Shown here: piece by piece, positions 57,230 to 64,000 of the stretch | Position numbering within the stretch: the stretch's first letter is position 1 | How the letters are laid out: every line of letters starts with the position of its first letter | Source of the DNA: Arthrobacter sp. SLBN-112 | Lineage (GTDB): Bacteria > Actinomycetota > Actinomycetes > Actinomycetales > Micrococcaceae | Reading direction: 5' to 3' | Assembly: GCF_006715225.1 (NCBI RefSeq) | Contig: NZ_VFMU01000001.1 | Location: 1,116,001-1,180,000 of the forward strand | DNA length: 64,000 nt | The notes under the pieces: generated by a model | Databases searched by the model: none | Seen by the model: the letters and a program-made list of their open reading frames with translations, nothing else | What the model was told of the DNA's origin: nothing | Translations under genes and position numbers: made by a program

Positions 57230-58471
57230 TCAGGTCTCCTTGAGCGCGGGGGCGGGTGCGGTGGTCTTCTTGCCCAGCGTGTACAGCCGCCGGACGCTCC
57301 ACAGGAACAGGACCACCAGCAGGACGTTGCGGATGGTCAGTACCAGCGCCATCCACGGGTTGTTGTGGCTCAGGGCGTCGTAGAAGAGGGGGTAGATGAA
57401 GTAGGTTGCCACCGCAATGGCGATCAGCATGGCCGCCGGTACCCGCCATTCGCGCCAGCTGTGCGCCAGGCCCACCGCGACGGCAGGGCCAAGCCAGACC
57501 ATGAACTGGGGCGATCCCACCTTGTTGAAGACCACGAATGCCGTGGCCAGGGTCAGGGCGCCGGCCAGCAGCAGTTCGGTGCGGTCCACACCGCCGGCCA
57601 CCTTGTGCTGCTTCCCGTTGTGAAGCGCCCAGAACGTCAGCCCGGCCACCAGGAGGGCGGCCAGGACCAGGAGGGGCTGCATCAGGACGGACATGGTGGC
57701 GGTGCCCGGGCCGTCCACCTGCATGGAGTTGATGTCCGTGTTCATGTACATGCGCGAGCCGCCCACGTTCAGGACGGAAAGCCAGAGCCAAGGCGTGGTG
57801 AAGGTGGCTTCGAGCTGCATGCCGCGGTCGCCCTGCTGCGTAAGGAAGTTCAGGAGCTTGGGCACGCTGCCCAGGGCTGCCGCCAGCGCAACCACGCCCG
57901 CCGTCGTCGCGATTCCTGCCAGCACCACCAGCAGGCGGTTCTTCACGACGGCGAAGAGGGCCAGCATGATGGCCGCGGGCCAGACCTTCACCCAGGTGCC
58001 GATGGCCAGCAGGACTGACGCGACGAAGGGGCGCTTGACGCCGTAGGCAAGGGCCACGAGGACCAGCGGGGCGGTGAGGCCGTCCACGCGGGCGAAGCCC
58101 AGCCAGCCCATCAGGAAGGTGAAGGCCAGCCACCACCAGCCGGCCGGGATGGCGCTGGTGTTGCGGCCCCGCTCTGTCAGCTTCAGCAGCGCCCAGCCGT
58201 TGAGGAGCGTGGTCATGAGGACCCAGATGAAGAAGAAAGGTCCGGGTCCGGCCAGGCCTGCGATCGCCATGGGGATGAGCGCCAGGATGGGGTACACCCA
58301 CGGACTGGGACCTCCGCTGAGGTTGGCGTCATTGAACCCCGCCATGGCCCAGTCGCGGTAGATGAAGGTGTCGCTGAATGCTTCGCCGTGAAGGGAGAGG
58401 GAGGCGGCGAAGACCAGGAAGACAAGGTGCACCACAATGAAACCGCCCAGGAGGCCGCGACCGGTATTCAA
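57230..58471 (-). CDS. GT87-like polytopic glycosyltransferase, copy 1 (413 aa from TTG)
   Basis: It has the same architecture as the following gene (LHGEAFSDTFIYRDWAMAGFNDANLSGGPSPWVYPIL; QQGDRGMQLEATFTTPWLWLSVLNVGGSRM; FNKVGSPQFMVWLGPAV), so the two are a tandem duplication 28 nt apart. TTG 58471 gives a start just before the first helix. Alignment to the paralogue suggests about 25 more residues. In that extension no ATG/GTG/TTG exists, but an ATT at 58546 is preceded by AAGGA with good spacing and is in frame. Either start is possible. Sugar donor and acceptor are unknown. Confidence 0.78.
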   Translation of the reverse strand: MNTGRGLLGGFIVVHLVFLVFAASLSLHGEAFSDTFIYRDWAMAGFNDANLSGGPSPWVYPILALIPMAIAGLAGPGPFFFIWVLMTTLLNGWALLKLTERGRNTSAIPAGWWWLAFTFLMGWLGFARVDGLTAPLVLVALAYGVKRPFVASVLLAIGTWVKVWPAAIMLALFAVVKNRLLVVLAGIATTAGVVALAAALGSVPKLLNFLTQQGDRGMQLEATFTTPWLWLSVLNVGGSRMYMNTDINSMQVDGPGTATMSVLMQPLLVLAALLVAGLTFWALHNGKQHKVAGGVDRTELLLAGALTLATAFVVFNKVGSPQFMVWLGPAVAVGLAHSWREWRVPAAMLIAIAVATYFIYPLFYDALSHNNPWMALVLTIRNVLLVVLFLWSVRRLYTLGKKTTAPAPALKET

Positions 58472-58882
58472 CCGGTTCCGGACCGGGCTGGGAAGGATGA
58501 CGTTGCGGATCCTGGTGAGATTGCCGAAGAGAGCGTCGGTGGAAATGGCGGATCCTTGTCAGGTCGTGGCACAGGTGTGGCGTCGTGCTGGTGGCTGGGT
58601 TCTGCCGCATGGCTGGTTCAGGGGCGTCGGAGCCGTCCGGAAACAGCTTCCACTCCTGTCCAACTCTAATTCACAGGGCTTGGGCGCCAGTAATTGCTGA
58701 GCCATGCCCGCGACGTCACCCTTTTGACCTGCGGCGACTTATTACTTGATTTTTCAAGTTGCTGGTGATCCATTACTGGGGCACCATGGTGCGAGGCACG
58801 AAAGTGCCCACCGCCTATGCAGCCAAGGGGAGCGCTGGGCGGCGCATGCCCACCCACCCCTCGAAAGACATAGGCACTATCC
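58472..58882. other. Intergenic region between the glycosyltransferase and small-protein genes
   Basis: This 411-nt region has divergent genes on each side. It may contain the upstream-extended start of the glycosyltransferase (to 58546). A hairpin ACTTGATTTTTCAAGT lies at 58744-58759 and a 12-bp perfect palindrome GCACCATGGTGC at 58781-58792; either could be a regulator site for the small gene at 58883. No further gene is supported. Confidence 0.5.
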
Positions 58883-59086
58883 ATGAACTTCCCGCTGACC
58901 CTCACCGTGTCCGACCGCCAGAGCATGGACCGCGAGCTCGACGCCGCTGTCGCGGCCGCCAAGGCCCACGCGCTGGACGGCAAGAGCCACGGCATCCTGG
59001 TTACCCGGCACGCCGTGGACAAGTTCACCGTTGCCCTCAGCGACGCGGTTCCCTTCGGCCTCACCCGCGAACACCAGGCCTGGTAG
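58883..59086 (+). CDS. Small hypothetical protein (67 aa)
   Basis: This soluble protein starts MNFPLTLTVSDRQSMDRELDAAVAAAKAHALDGKSHGILVTRHAVDKFTVALSD in order, with a beta-alpha-beta-beta appearance and C-terminal GLTREHQAW. I recall similar small proteins in many Arthrobacter genomes, without a known role. It has codon use like its neighbours and no obvious strong ribosome-binding site. It is convergent with the DUF3072 gene, 12 nt apart. Confidence 0.65.
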   Translation: MNFPLTLTVSDRQSMDRELDAAVAAAKAHALDGKSHGILVTRHAVDKFTVALSDAVPFGLTREHQAW

Positions 59087-59098
59087 GTCCTCTCCGGC

Positions 59099-59356
59099 TT
59101 AGTTGCCGGAGTTGTCCCCGTCTCCGGAAACACGGTTGCTGCGCTGCTGCAGCCGGTCGATGTGCTTTGACGCCTCCGCCTTGCTCAGGTCCGCGGGAAG
59201 TTCTTCGCCGGCCTCCCGTGCCAGCGTATCGAGGTAGCTGCGCTGCGCCGCTGTCATGGGTTCATCCCCGGTAACCCAGTCTTCCGGGTCCCTGTTGAGG
59301 CCTGCGTTGGGCTCTGGCTCCGGGCTGCCGATGGTTTCCTGGTTGCTGTCGCTCAT
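59099..59356 (-). CDS. DUF3072-family small protein (85 aa)
   Basis: This acidic, soluble protein has an N-terminal disordered part (MSDSNQETIGSPEPEPNAG). The family core DPEDWVTGDEPMTAAQRSYLDTLAREAGEELPADLSKAEASKHIDRLQQR, in order, resembles the helical SAP-like/DUF3072 motif. The role is unknown. An earlier in-frame ATG is not supported. Confidence 0.78.
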   Translation of the reverse strand: MSDSNQETIGSPEPEPNAGLNRDPEDWVTGDEPMTAAQRSYLDTLAREAGEELPADLSKAEASKHIDRLQQRSNRVSGDGDNSGN

Positions 59357-59505
59357 GGTTACGAGTCTAGGGCGGGGTGCCGACATTCGGCAGGAGCTGA
59401 CCTTCTTCAGACGCACACATCTTCATGGCAGCGGCTTTTTGGGCAGGCACCCGCGCGGATACCGCTGGCCGGGTGCCTGCCTGCCGCTCTAATTGCCCGC
59501 TCCTG

Positions 59506-60555
59506 CTACTGCAGGGACTTCTCCGCGGGCGGCAGTTCCTCCTTGCTGCCCGTCCTGCGCCACAGCGGCTCCAGGGCGTCGAGTTCTTCCGACGTGGCAT
59601 TCCGGAACGGCGGTTCGGCGGGGACGGGCGGTTGCTGCGGGCCCGTGCGCCGGGTGGCGATGAGGCTTGCGCCAATGGAAATGCCCAGGATGGCAGTGAT
59701 GACGGCGAGGGAGACCGGCGTGGGGATGTAGTAGACGTCGATCTTGAGCGCCATCTTGATGCCCACCCAGATCAGCACCAGCGCCAGGCCCGCCTTCAGG
59801 TACACGAAGCGGTGGATGAGGTCCGCCAGCAGGAAGTACATGGCACGCAGGCCCAGGATGGCGAACGCGTTGGCCGTGAACACCAGGAAGACCTCGTCCG
59901 TGACGGCGAAGATGGCCGGGATGGAGTCGACGGCGAAGATGATGTCCGTGACTTCAACCAGCACCAGGACCGCCAGCAGGGGAGTGGCAAGCAGTACACC
60001 GCCCTTCCGGATCAGGAAGCGCTGGCCATGGAAGGCGTCCGTCATGGGCACGTGCCGGCGGAACAGCTTCAACGCCCGCGACTTCCCGGGGTCGATGTGC
60101 TCATCACGCTGCCTGAGCATCCGGTAGCCGGTGAAGAGCAGGAACGCCGCGAACAGGTAGAGGACCCACCCGGCGCCGGCAATGATGGCCGAGCCCGCCG
60201 CGATGAACAGGCCGCGGAACACCAGTGCGCCCAGGACGCCGAAGAAGAGCACGCGGTGCTGGTACTCCCGGGGGACGGCGAAGAACGTGAAGATGATCGC
60301 CCAGACAAAGACGTTGTCCACGGCGAGGGACTTCTCGATGAGATATCCGGCGAAGTACTGCTGGCCGAATTCCGTGCCGTACAGAAACCAGACCAGTCCG
60401 CCGAAGGCTACGCCGAACAGCACCCAGACCGCGGACCAGGCCGCGGCCTCCCGGACGCTGATGACGTGGGCGCGGCGGTGGGCCACGAGGTCGATGGCAA
60501 GCATGAGGAGGATGAATCCGATGACGGCGAACCACATCCAAAGGGGCACGTTCAA
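59506..60555 (-). CDS. TerC-family membrane protein, probable Mn2+ exporter (349 aa)
   Basis: Eight to nine hydrophobic segments are seen. The family motifs are LAIDLVAHRRAHVISVREA, LIEKSLAVDNVFVWAIIFTFFAVPREYQHRVLFFGVLGALVFRGLFI in order, with acidic residues in the membrane, and the second repeat LLVLVEVTDIIFAVDSIPAIFAVTDEVFLVFTANAFAILGLRAMYFLL. TerC proteins (Alx/MeeF-type) export manganese or load it into secreted enzymes. The TTG start is 7 nt after AGG; a GTG two codons later is equally possible. A yybP-ykoY-type riboswitch lies in its 5' leader, supporting manganese. Confidence 0.9.
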   Translation of the reverse strand: MNVPLWMWFAVIGFILLMLAIDLVAHRRAHVISVREAAAWSAVWVLFGVAFGGLVWFLYGTEFGQQYFAGYLIEKSLAVDNVFVWAIIFTFFAVPREYQHRVLFFGVLGALVFRGLFIAAGSAIIAGAGWVLYLFAAFLLFTGYRMLRQRDEHIDPGKSRALKLFRRHVPMTDAFHGQRFLIRKGGVLLATPLLAVLVLVEVTDIIFAVDSIPAIFAVTDEVFLVFTANAFAILGLRAMYFLLADLIHRFVYLKAGLALVLIWVGIKMALKIDVYYIPTPVSLAVITAILGISIGASLIATRRTGPQQPPVPAEPPFRNATSEELDALEPLWRRTGSKEELPPAEKSLQ

Positions 60556-60588
60556 GGGGTACCTGCTTCCAGTCAGTAACTACCAACT

Positions 60589-60681
60589 GGAGGTCTCTCC
60601 CGGCCATCGCCTGGCCCGTCCACCGGAAGGCGCAGGGGCCTCCGTACTGACGATGGACTGAAGTGGGGGATACTCCCCTCC
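60589..60681 (-). ncRNA. yybP-ykoY-type (Mn2+) riboswitch in the terC leader
   Basis: On the minus strand the element starts GGAGGGGAGTA and ends AGACCTCC; GGAGG (60677-60681) pairs with CCTCC (60589-60593) as P1. The GGGGAGTA and AGACC motifs are the conserved metal-site strands of this class. Internal helices GTCCA/TGGAC, GGAGGC/GCCTTCC and GGCCA/TGGCC can be drawn. At 93 nt it has the usual size. It lies 34 nt upstream of the start, so control is probably at translation. It would raise terC expression when Mn2+ is high. Confidence 0.75.
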
Positions 60682-60756
60682 GTATGAATAATGTACAGAA
60701 TCTTTGGAACGTTGGGTAGGTAAGCAAGAACCAAAGCGAAGCGGAAGGCTGATTCG

Positions 60757-61629
60757 ATGGATGCGAAGCTCAAAGTGGCTGTGCTGGGGACGGGAATCAT
60801 GGGAGCGGCCATGGCCCGGAACATCCAGCGGGCCGGACATGATGTTTCAGTGTGGAACCGGGACCCGGCCAAGACAAAACCGCTGGTTGCCCAAGGTGCC
60901 CGGCGTGCCGCTACCCCTGCCGAGGCTGTCGAGGCAGCCGACGTCATCCTGACCATGCTCCACGACGCCGCCGCGGTGGAAGAGGTCATCCGGAGTGCAG
61001 CGCCGGGTGTGCGGCCCGGCACTGCCTGGGTCCAGTCCACCACCGTTGGGGCGCAGGACGCCCCCTCGTTGGCCGCCCTGGCTTCAGGGCTTGGCTTGGA
61101 CCTGGTGGAGGCGCCTGTTTCCGGAACGCGGGCCCCTGCCGAGGCCGGCCAGCTCCTGGTGCTTGCCGCCGGTCCCGAGCCAGTGCGGCACCGCGTGGCA
61201 CCGGTCCTCGATGCCGTGGGCGCCCGAACCATCTGGACGGGTGACGACCCCGCCACGGGTTCGGCCGCCCGCCTCAAGCTCGTGGTCAACAGCTGGGTCA
61301 TCGCAGCCTCCAACGCCGCCGGTGAAGTGGTTGCCCTTGCCCAGGCGCTGGGCGTTGACCCGCAGCAGTTCCTTGGCGTGCTCGACGGCGGTCCGCTGGA
61401 CCTGCCCTATCTGCGCACCAAGATGGACCTCATCCTGAACGACGGGCTGGAACCTGCCTCGTTTGCCGTGGACACCGCCCGGAAGGATGCCCACCTGATT
61501 GTCGACGCTGCCGCCGGGCAGGGCTTGAAGCTGGACGGCGCTGTTGCGTATGCCGCCCGGCTTGACCGGGTGGCCGGGCAGGGGCGCACCAAACAGGACA
61601 TGGCTGCGGCCTATTTCGCCAGCTACTAG
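60757..61629 (+). CDS. NAD(P)-dependent beta-hydroxyacid dehydrogenase (290 aa)
   Basis: This enzyme of the 3-hydroxyisobutyrate/6-phosphogluconate type has a Rossmann N-terminus KVAVLGTGIMGAAMARNIQRAGHDVSVWNRDPAKT. VEAPVSGTRAPAEAGQLLVLAAG supplies the substrate-binding motif, and AARLKLVVNSWVIAASNAAGEVVALAQALGVDP holds the catalytic Lys followed by the usual N. It oxidises or reduces short beta-hydroxyacids such as tartronate semialdehyde or 3-hydroxyisobutyrate, or reduces other small carbonyls. It is divergent from the terC riboswitch and 220 nt before an MFS gene. Confidence 0.85.
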   Translation: MDAKLKVAVLGTGIMGAAMARNIQRAGHDVSVWNRDPAKTKPLVAQGARRAATPAEAVEAADVILTMLHDAAAVEEVIRSAAPGVRPGTAWVQSTTVGAQDAPSLAALASGLGLDLVEAPVSGTRAPAEAGQLLVLAAGPEPVRHRVAPVLDAVGARTIWTGDDPATGSAARLKLVVNSWVIAASNAAGEVVALAQALGVDPQQFLGVLDGGPLDLPYLRTKMDLILNDGLEPASFAVDTARKDAHLIVDAAAGQGLKLDGAVAYAARLDRVAGQGRTKQDMAAAYFASY

Positions 61630-61675
61630 AGTGCCGGGCGCAAGGCTGGCCAAGCTACCGGGATAGCGCTTGCCA

Positions 61676-61719
61676 TTGACGTAATCCTCGTCACCTTCTA
61701 TATTTGATGAATCGATTCA
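61676..61719 (+). promoter_or_regulatory. Promoter with LacI-type operator before the MFS gene
   Basis: A near-consensus promoter, TTGACG (61676-61681), 17 nt, TATATT (61699-61704), is followed 3 nt later by TGAATCGATTCA (61708-61719), a perfect 12-bp palindrome with the central CG of LacI-family operators. No LacI gene is adjacent, so the repressor must be encoded elsewhere. Confidence 0.75.
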
Positions 61720-61849
61720 AAGAGCTGACGCCCCATAGCCAATAAGTCCAGTACTGAGCAGGACTGCCCCGGGCGCAGACACCACCAAAGAACAGCGTGA
61801 ATCCCACCAGTTCCGGTTCCTTGCCAATGAAGACGAAGGACATAAGTAC

Positions 61850-63217
61850 ATGAGCACCACCCCAACCCTCGTTCCCCTCAGCAGCCAGGGAGCTGGAACA
61901 GGTCCGCGGGACCCGAGGAAAGCGGCGATGAGCGGCTGGATCGGAAGCGCCCTGGAGTACTACGATTTCGCGCTGTACTCCCTTGCGGCCACGCTGATCT
62001 TCCCCACGATTTTCTTTCCTTCGGAGAACCCCACCGTGGGAATCATCGCCTCCCTGGCAACATATGCTGTGGGGTATGTTTCCCGTCCCGTAGGTGCCGT
62101 CGTCCTTGGAGCGTACGGTGACCGGCACGGGCGCAAGAAGGTCCTCGTCTTCGCGATGCTGCTCATGGGCTTTGCCACCTTCGCTGTAGGACTCCTGCCC
62201 ACCTACGGACAGGTGGGCCTCCTGGCGCCCGCCCTCCTGGTGCTCCTCCGCCTGGTCCAGGGCTTTGCCGTAGCCGGCGAGCTTGGCGGTGCCAGCGCCA
62301 TGATCGTGGAGCATTCCCCCGACGCCAAACGCGGATTCTTTGCCAGCTTCAGCCTCCAGGGCACCCAGGTGGGTTCGATCGTGGCCACCGCCGTCCTCCT
62401 CCCGCTCGCCGCCATCCTCCCGGCTGACCAGTTCGGCACCTGGGGCTGGCGCATCCCGTTCCTGCTCTCCGCCGTCGTGATCCTGGCCGGCTACTTCATC
62501 CGCCGCCGGGTGCAGGAACCGCCGGCCTACGCAGCGCAGTCAGGCAAGCCGGAAAGCAAGCGATTCCCGCTCGTTGAACTCCTGCGCACCCGGCCGGGAG
62601 CCCTGGTCCGCTGCATCGCCATGACCTTCACCAATGTCATCGGCATGGCCACCCTCATTTTCGGCGTCTCCTACGCCACCCAGAAGGGCTACGGCAACGG
62701 CTTCTCCAGCAGCGAGTTCCTGTGGGTGACCCTCGTGGCCAACATCGCGGCCGTCGCCACCATCCCGCTGTTTGGCGCACTTTCCGACAGGATTGGCCGG
62801 CGGATGCTCATGGCTGCCGGCGGTGTCATCGGCGGCCTGCTGGTGACCGGGTACCTGTGGGCCATCGAGCAGGGGAGCCTGCCGCTGGTCTTCGTGTGCG
62901 TCGTGATCGTGCAGGGCATCTTCTTCCAGATGTGGAACGCCACCTTCGCCACGTTCTTCCAGGAGCAGTTCCCCATGCGGATCCGCGTGACCGGTTTCGC
63001 GGTCTCGCAGAACATCGGGCTCATGATTGCATCGTTCTTCCCCAGCATCTTCACCGCAATCGCGCCTCCGGGCTCCACCAACGTCCCGCTCACCATCGGG
63101 TTGACCACGCTGGGCATCTGCCTGGTCTCCGCGGTGGCCACCCTGATGTCACCGGACACCAAGGGCAAGTCACTTGAGGACCTCGAGGTGCAGGAAACGG
63201 CGAAGGCCGGGGCATAG
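61850..63217 (+). CDS. MFS transporter, metabolite:H+ symporter (MHS) family (455 aa)
   Basis: Twelve membrane segments are seen. The N-terminal motif is AAMSGWIGSALEYYDFALYSLAATLIFPTIFFP, then VGYVSRPVGAVVLGAYGDRHGRKKVLVFAMLLMG (loop 2-3 motif) and LLRLVQGFAVAGELGGASAMIVEHSPDAKRGFFASF. These mark the ShiA/ProP/KgtP-like MHS branch, which imports organic acids or osmolytes with protons. A long leader (146 nt from the -10) precedes it. The clear promoter and operator suggest substrate-specific induction. The upstream hydroxyacid dehydrogenase and downstream GntR may belong to the same pathway. Confidence 0.9.
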   Translation: MSTTPTLVPLSSQGAGTGPRDPRKAAMSGWIGSALEYYDFALYSLAATLIFPTIFFPSENPTVGIIASLATYAVGYVSRPVGAVVLGAYGDRHGRKKVLVFAMLLMGFATFAVGLLPTYGQVGLLAPALLVLLRLVQGFAVAGELGGASAMIVEHSPDAKRGFFASFSLQGTQVGSIVATAVLLPLAAILPADQFGTWGWRIPFLLSAVVILAGYFIRRRVQEPPAYAAQSGKPESKRFPLVELLRTRPGALVRCIAMTFTNVIGMATLIFGVSYATQKGYGNGFSSSEFLWVTLVANIAAVATIPLFGALSDRIGRRMLMAAGGVIGGLLVTGYLWAIEQGSLPLVFVCVVIVQGIFFQMWNATFATFFQEQFPMRIRVTGFAVSQNIGLMIASFFPSIFTAIAPPGSTNVPLTIGLTTLGICLVSAVATLMSPDTKGKSLEDLEVQETAKAGA

Positions 63218-63245
63218 CCCAGCCGACGCGCACAACTGCAGGTTC

Positions 63246-63278
63246 AGGAGGGGGCAGCGCATGCTGCCCCCTCCTTCC
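63246..63278 (+). terminator. Terminator after the MFS gene
   Basis: A 13-bp stem (AGGAGGGGGCAGC at 63246-63258 with 63263-63275) closes a GCAT loop and is followed by TCC then TT. It ends the MFS transcript. Confidence 0.85.
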
Positions 63279-63310
63279 TTATGTCCCACCCTAATGCCTG
63301 AATGTATAGA

Positions 63311-63326
63311 TGTATACAAGTATGAT
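63311..63326 (+). promoter_or_regulatory. Possible promoter/operator of the GntR gene
   Basis: TGTATACA (63311-63318) is an 8-bp palindrome of the kind bound by GntR (VanR/FadR) proteins. TATGAT (63321-63326) is a plausible -10. The preceding TGTATAGA adds a second near-half-site. It is probably autoregulatory. Confidence 0.4.
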
Positions 63327-63344
63327 GGCGGGTGGAGGTCCAAG

Positions 63345-64000
63345 ATGCCAGAAACACCTGCCCGGAACACCGGTGCCCACTTTGTCTACGCCGAACTGAA
63401 GCGGCGGATCCTTAGCCTTGAGCTGAAGCCGGGGGAACGCCTCTACGAGCCGGCCATGGCGTCGGCCCTGCAGGTGAGCCGCACACCGCTCCGGGAGGCC
63501 ATCAGGCGGCTCATCTCGGAGAGCCTGCTGGAACAGCAGCCCACCGGGGGAGTGCTGGTGCCGGTGCTGGACGAGTCCGCCATTTCCGAACTGTATGAAG
63601 TCCGCGCGGCCATGGAGTCCCTCATGGCCCGCAATGCCTGCATGAAGGCGACGCCGGCCGACATCGAAGCCCTCCAAGGCATTCTTGAACGCAACGCGGC
63701 CATGGTCAAGTTTGCCGACGACGCCATGCAGCAGGGCATGGCACTGCACGCAAAGATCGCCACGATCGCAGGGAACTCCTGGGCCCGCCGGTTCCACAGC
63801 CAGATTTCCAGCCAGATGGAACGCTACCGGCACTTCACCAACAGCAGCCAGGAACGCCGGGACCAAGCGCTGGCCCAGCACCGGGTCCTGGTGGCGGCCC
63901 TCGCCGGCGGGGACCCGGACAAGGCAGCCACGATCGCGTTCGACCACGTCATGGGCGCCCGCGACGCCGCGGTCCGGGCCATCTCCGGCAACAGTGCCTC
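63345..64000 (+). CDS. GntR-family (FCD domain) regulator, 3' end cut by the window
   Basis: The winged helix (about residues 10-78) reads FVYAELKRRILSLELKPGERLYEPAMASALQVSRTPLREAIRRLISESLLEQQPTGGVLVP in order. The FCD domain follows: LYEVRAAMESLMARNACMKATPADIEAL, MALHAKIATIAGNSWARRF (metal His) and AQHRVLVAALAGGDPDKAATIAFDHVMGARDAAVRAI. At 218 residues it is nearly complete when the window ends. GGTGGAGG precedes the ATG. It may control the MFS-dehydrogenase group. Confidence 0.87.
   Translation, partial: MPETPARNTGAHFVYAELKRRILSLELKPGERLYEPAMASALQVSRTPLREAIRRLISESLLEQQPTGGVLVPVLDESAISELYEVRAAMESLMARNACMKATPADIEALQGILERNAAMVKFADDAMQQGMALHAKIATIAGNSWARRFHSQISSQMERYRHFTNSSQERRDQALAQHRVLVAALAGGDPDKAATIAFDHVMGARDAAVRAISGNSA

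Noticed and set aside
58781..58792. GCACCATGGTGC palindrome as a regulator site
   Set aside because: It is perfect but short, has no second copy I could find and no regulator nearby; kept only as a note in the intergenic entry.
58666..59133. Minus-strand open frame of 155 aa over the small-protein gene
   Set aside because: It overlaps the better supported plus-strand gene at 58883-59086 and shows no family features or ribosome-binding site.
1..64000. CRISPR arrays, insertion sequences, integrases, direct-repeat attachment sites
   Set aside because: I looked for regularly spaced repeats, transposase-like proteins and tRNA-end duplications and found none I can support.

Overview
The window is high-GC DNA read as the chromosome of an Arthrobacter/Pseudarthrobacter-type soil actinobacterium (Micrococcaceae). 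The main reasons are the fhaA-fhaB-PP2C block next to tRNA-Leu(CAG), many GTG/TTG starts, an MptB-like mannosyltransferase, DUF3618 and holin-type stress proteins, and dense carbon-scavenging operons with local LacI, GntR or TetR regulators. I see no prophage, insertion sequence, CRISPR array or rRNA gene. The genus is an inference from protein resemblance.

Layout. 1-1.9 kb: start of the conserved cell-envelope signalling cluster (PP2C phosphatase, FhaB, FhaA) and tRNA-Leu. 2-5 kb: a sugar-acid dehydratase with its GntR repressor, and a quinone-reductase-like enzyme. 4.9-7.1 kb and 18-20.9 kb: two separated parts of what looks like one polyamine regulon. A TetR gene faces a putrescine-oxidase-like flavoenzyme, and the same 21-bp palindrome recurs 15 kb away in front of an agmatine deiminase-amidase operon. 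7-15.9 kb: a stress island with a PPOX protein, an LEA-like/holin/DUF3618 operon, a MarR regulator, and a Balon/Rv2629-like release-factor homologue. A shared palindrome (TAGTAAGC-NN-GCTTACTA) marks several promoters there. 15.9-25.5 kb: alditol oxidase, a broken pentapeptide-repeat gene, an esterase, RsgA, an ANTAR regulator and a diguanylate cyclase.

25.6-35.3 kb: a LacI-controlled operon (ABC importer without an ATPase, two Gfo/Idh/MocA dehydrogenases, a TIM-barrel isomerase, ThuA) that fits oxidation-elimination breakdown of a glycoside through a 3-keto sugar. The LacI gene is followed by an enolase-superfamily dehydratase. 35.4-38.6 kb: xylanase, LacI and polysaccharide deacetylase sharing a TTCCGGAA-type operator, which is part of a 36-bp perfect palindrome at the xylanase. 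38.7-45.9 kb: an operon (MFS, fused DhaK-DhaL kinase, RpiB, TIM, TIM-barrel enzyme, ApnO-like dehydrogenase) that matches a D-apionate to L-erythrulose to D-erythrose-4-phosphate route.

45.9-52 kb: LacI, a polar amino-acid-type ABC importer and two oxidoreductases, with paired LacI operators. 52-58.5 kb: SulP transporter, MerR, MptB-like mannosyltransferase and two tandem polytopic glycosyltransferase-like proteins. 58.9-64 kb: small proteins, TerC behind a yybP-ykoY-type Mn2+ riboswitch, a beta-hydroxyacid dehydrogenase, an MFS transporter with a clear promoter and LacI-like operator, and a GntR gene cut by the window end.

Start codons were chosen by ribosome-binding site, operon spacing and family length. 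Functions rest on motifs read by eye and have not been tested by any search.
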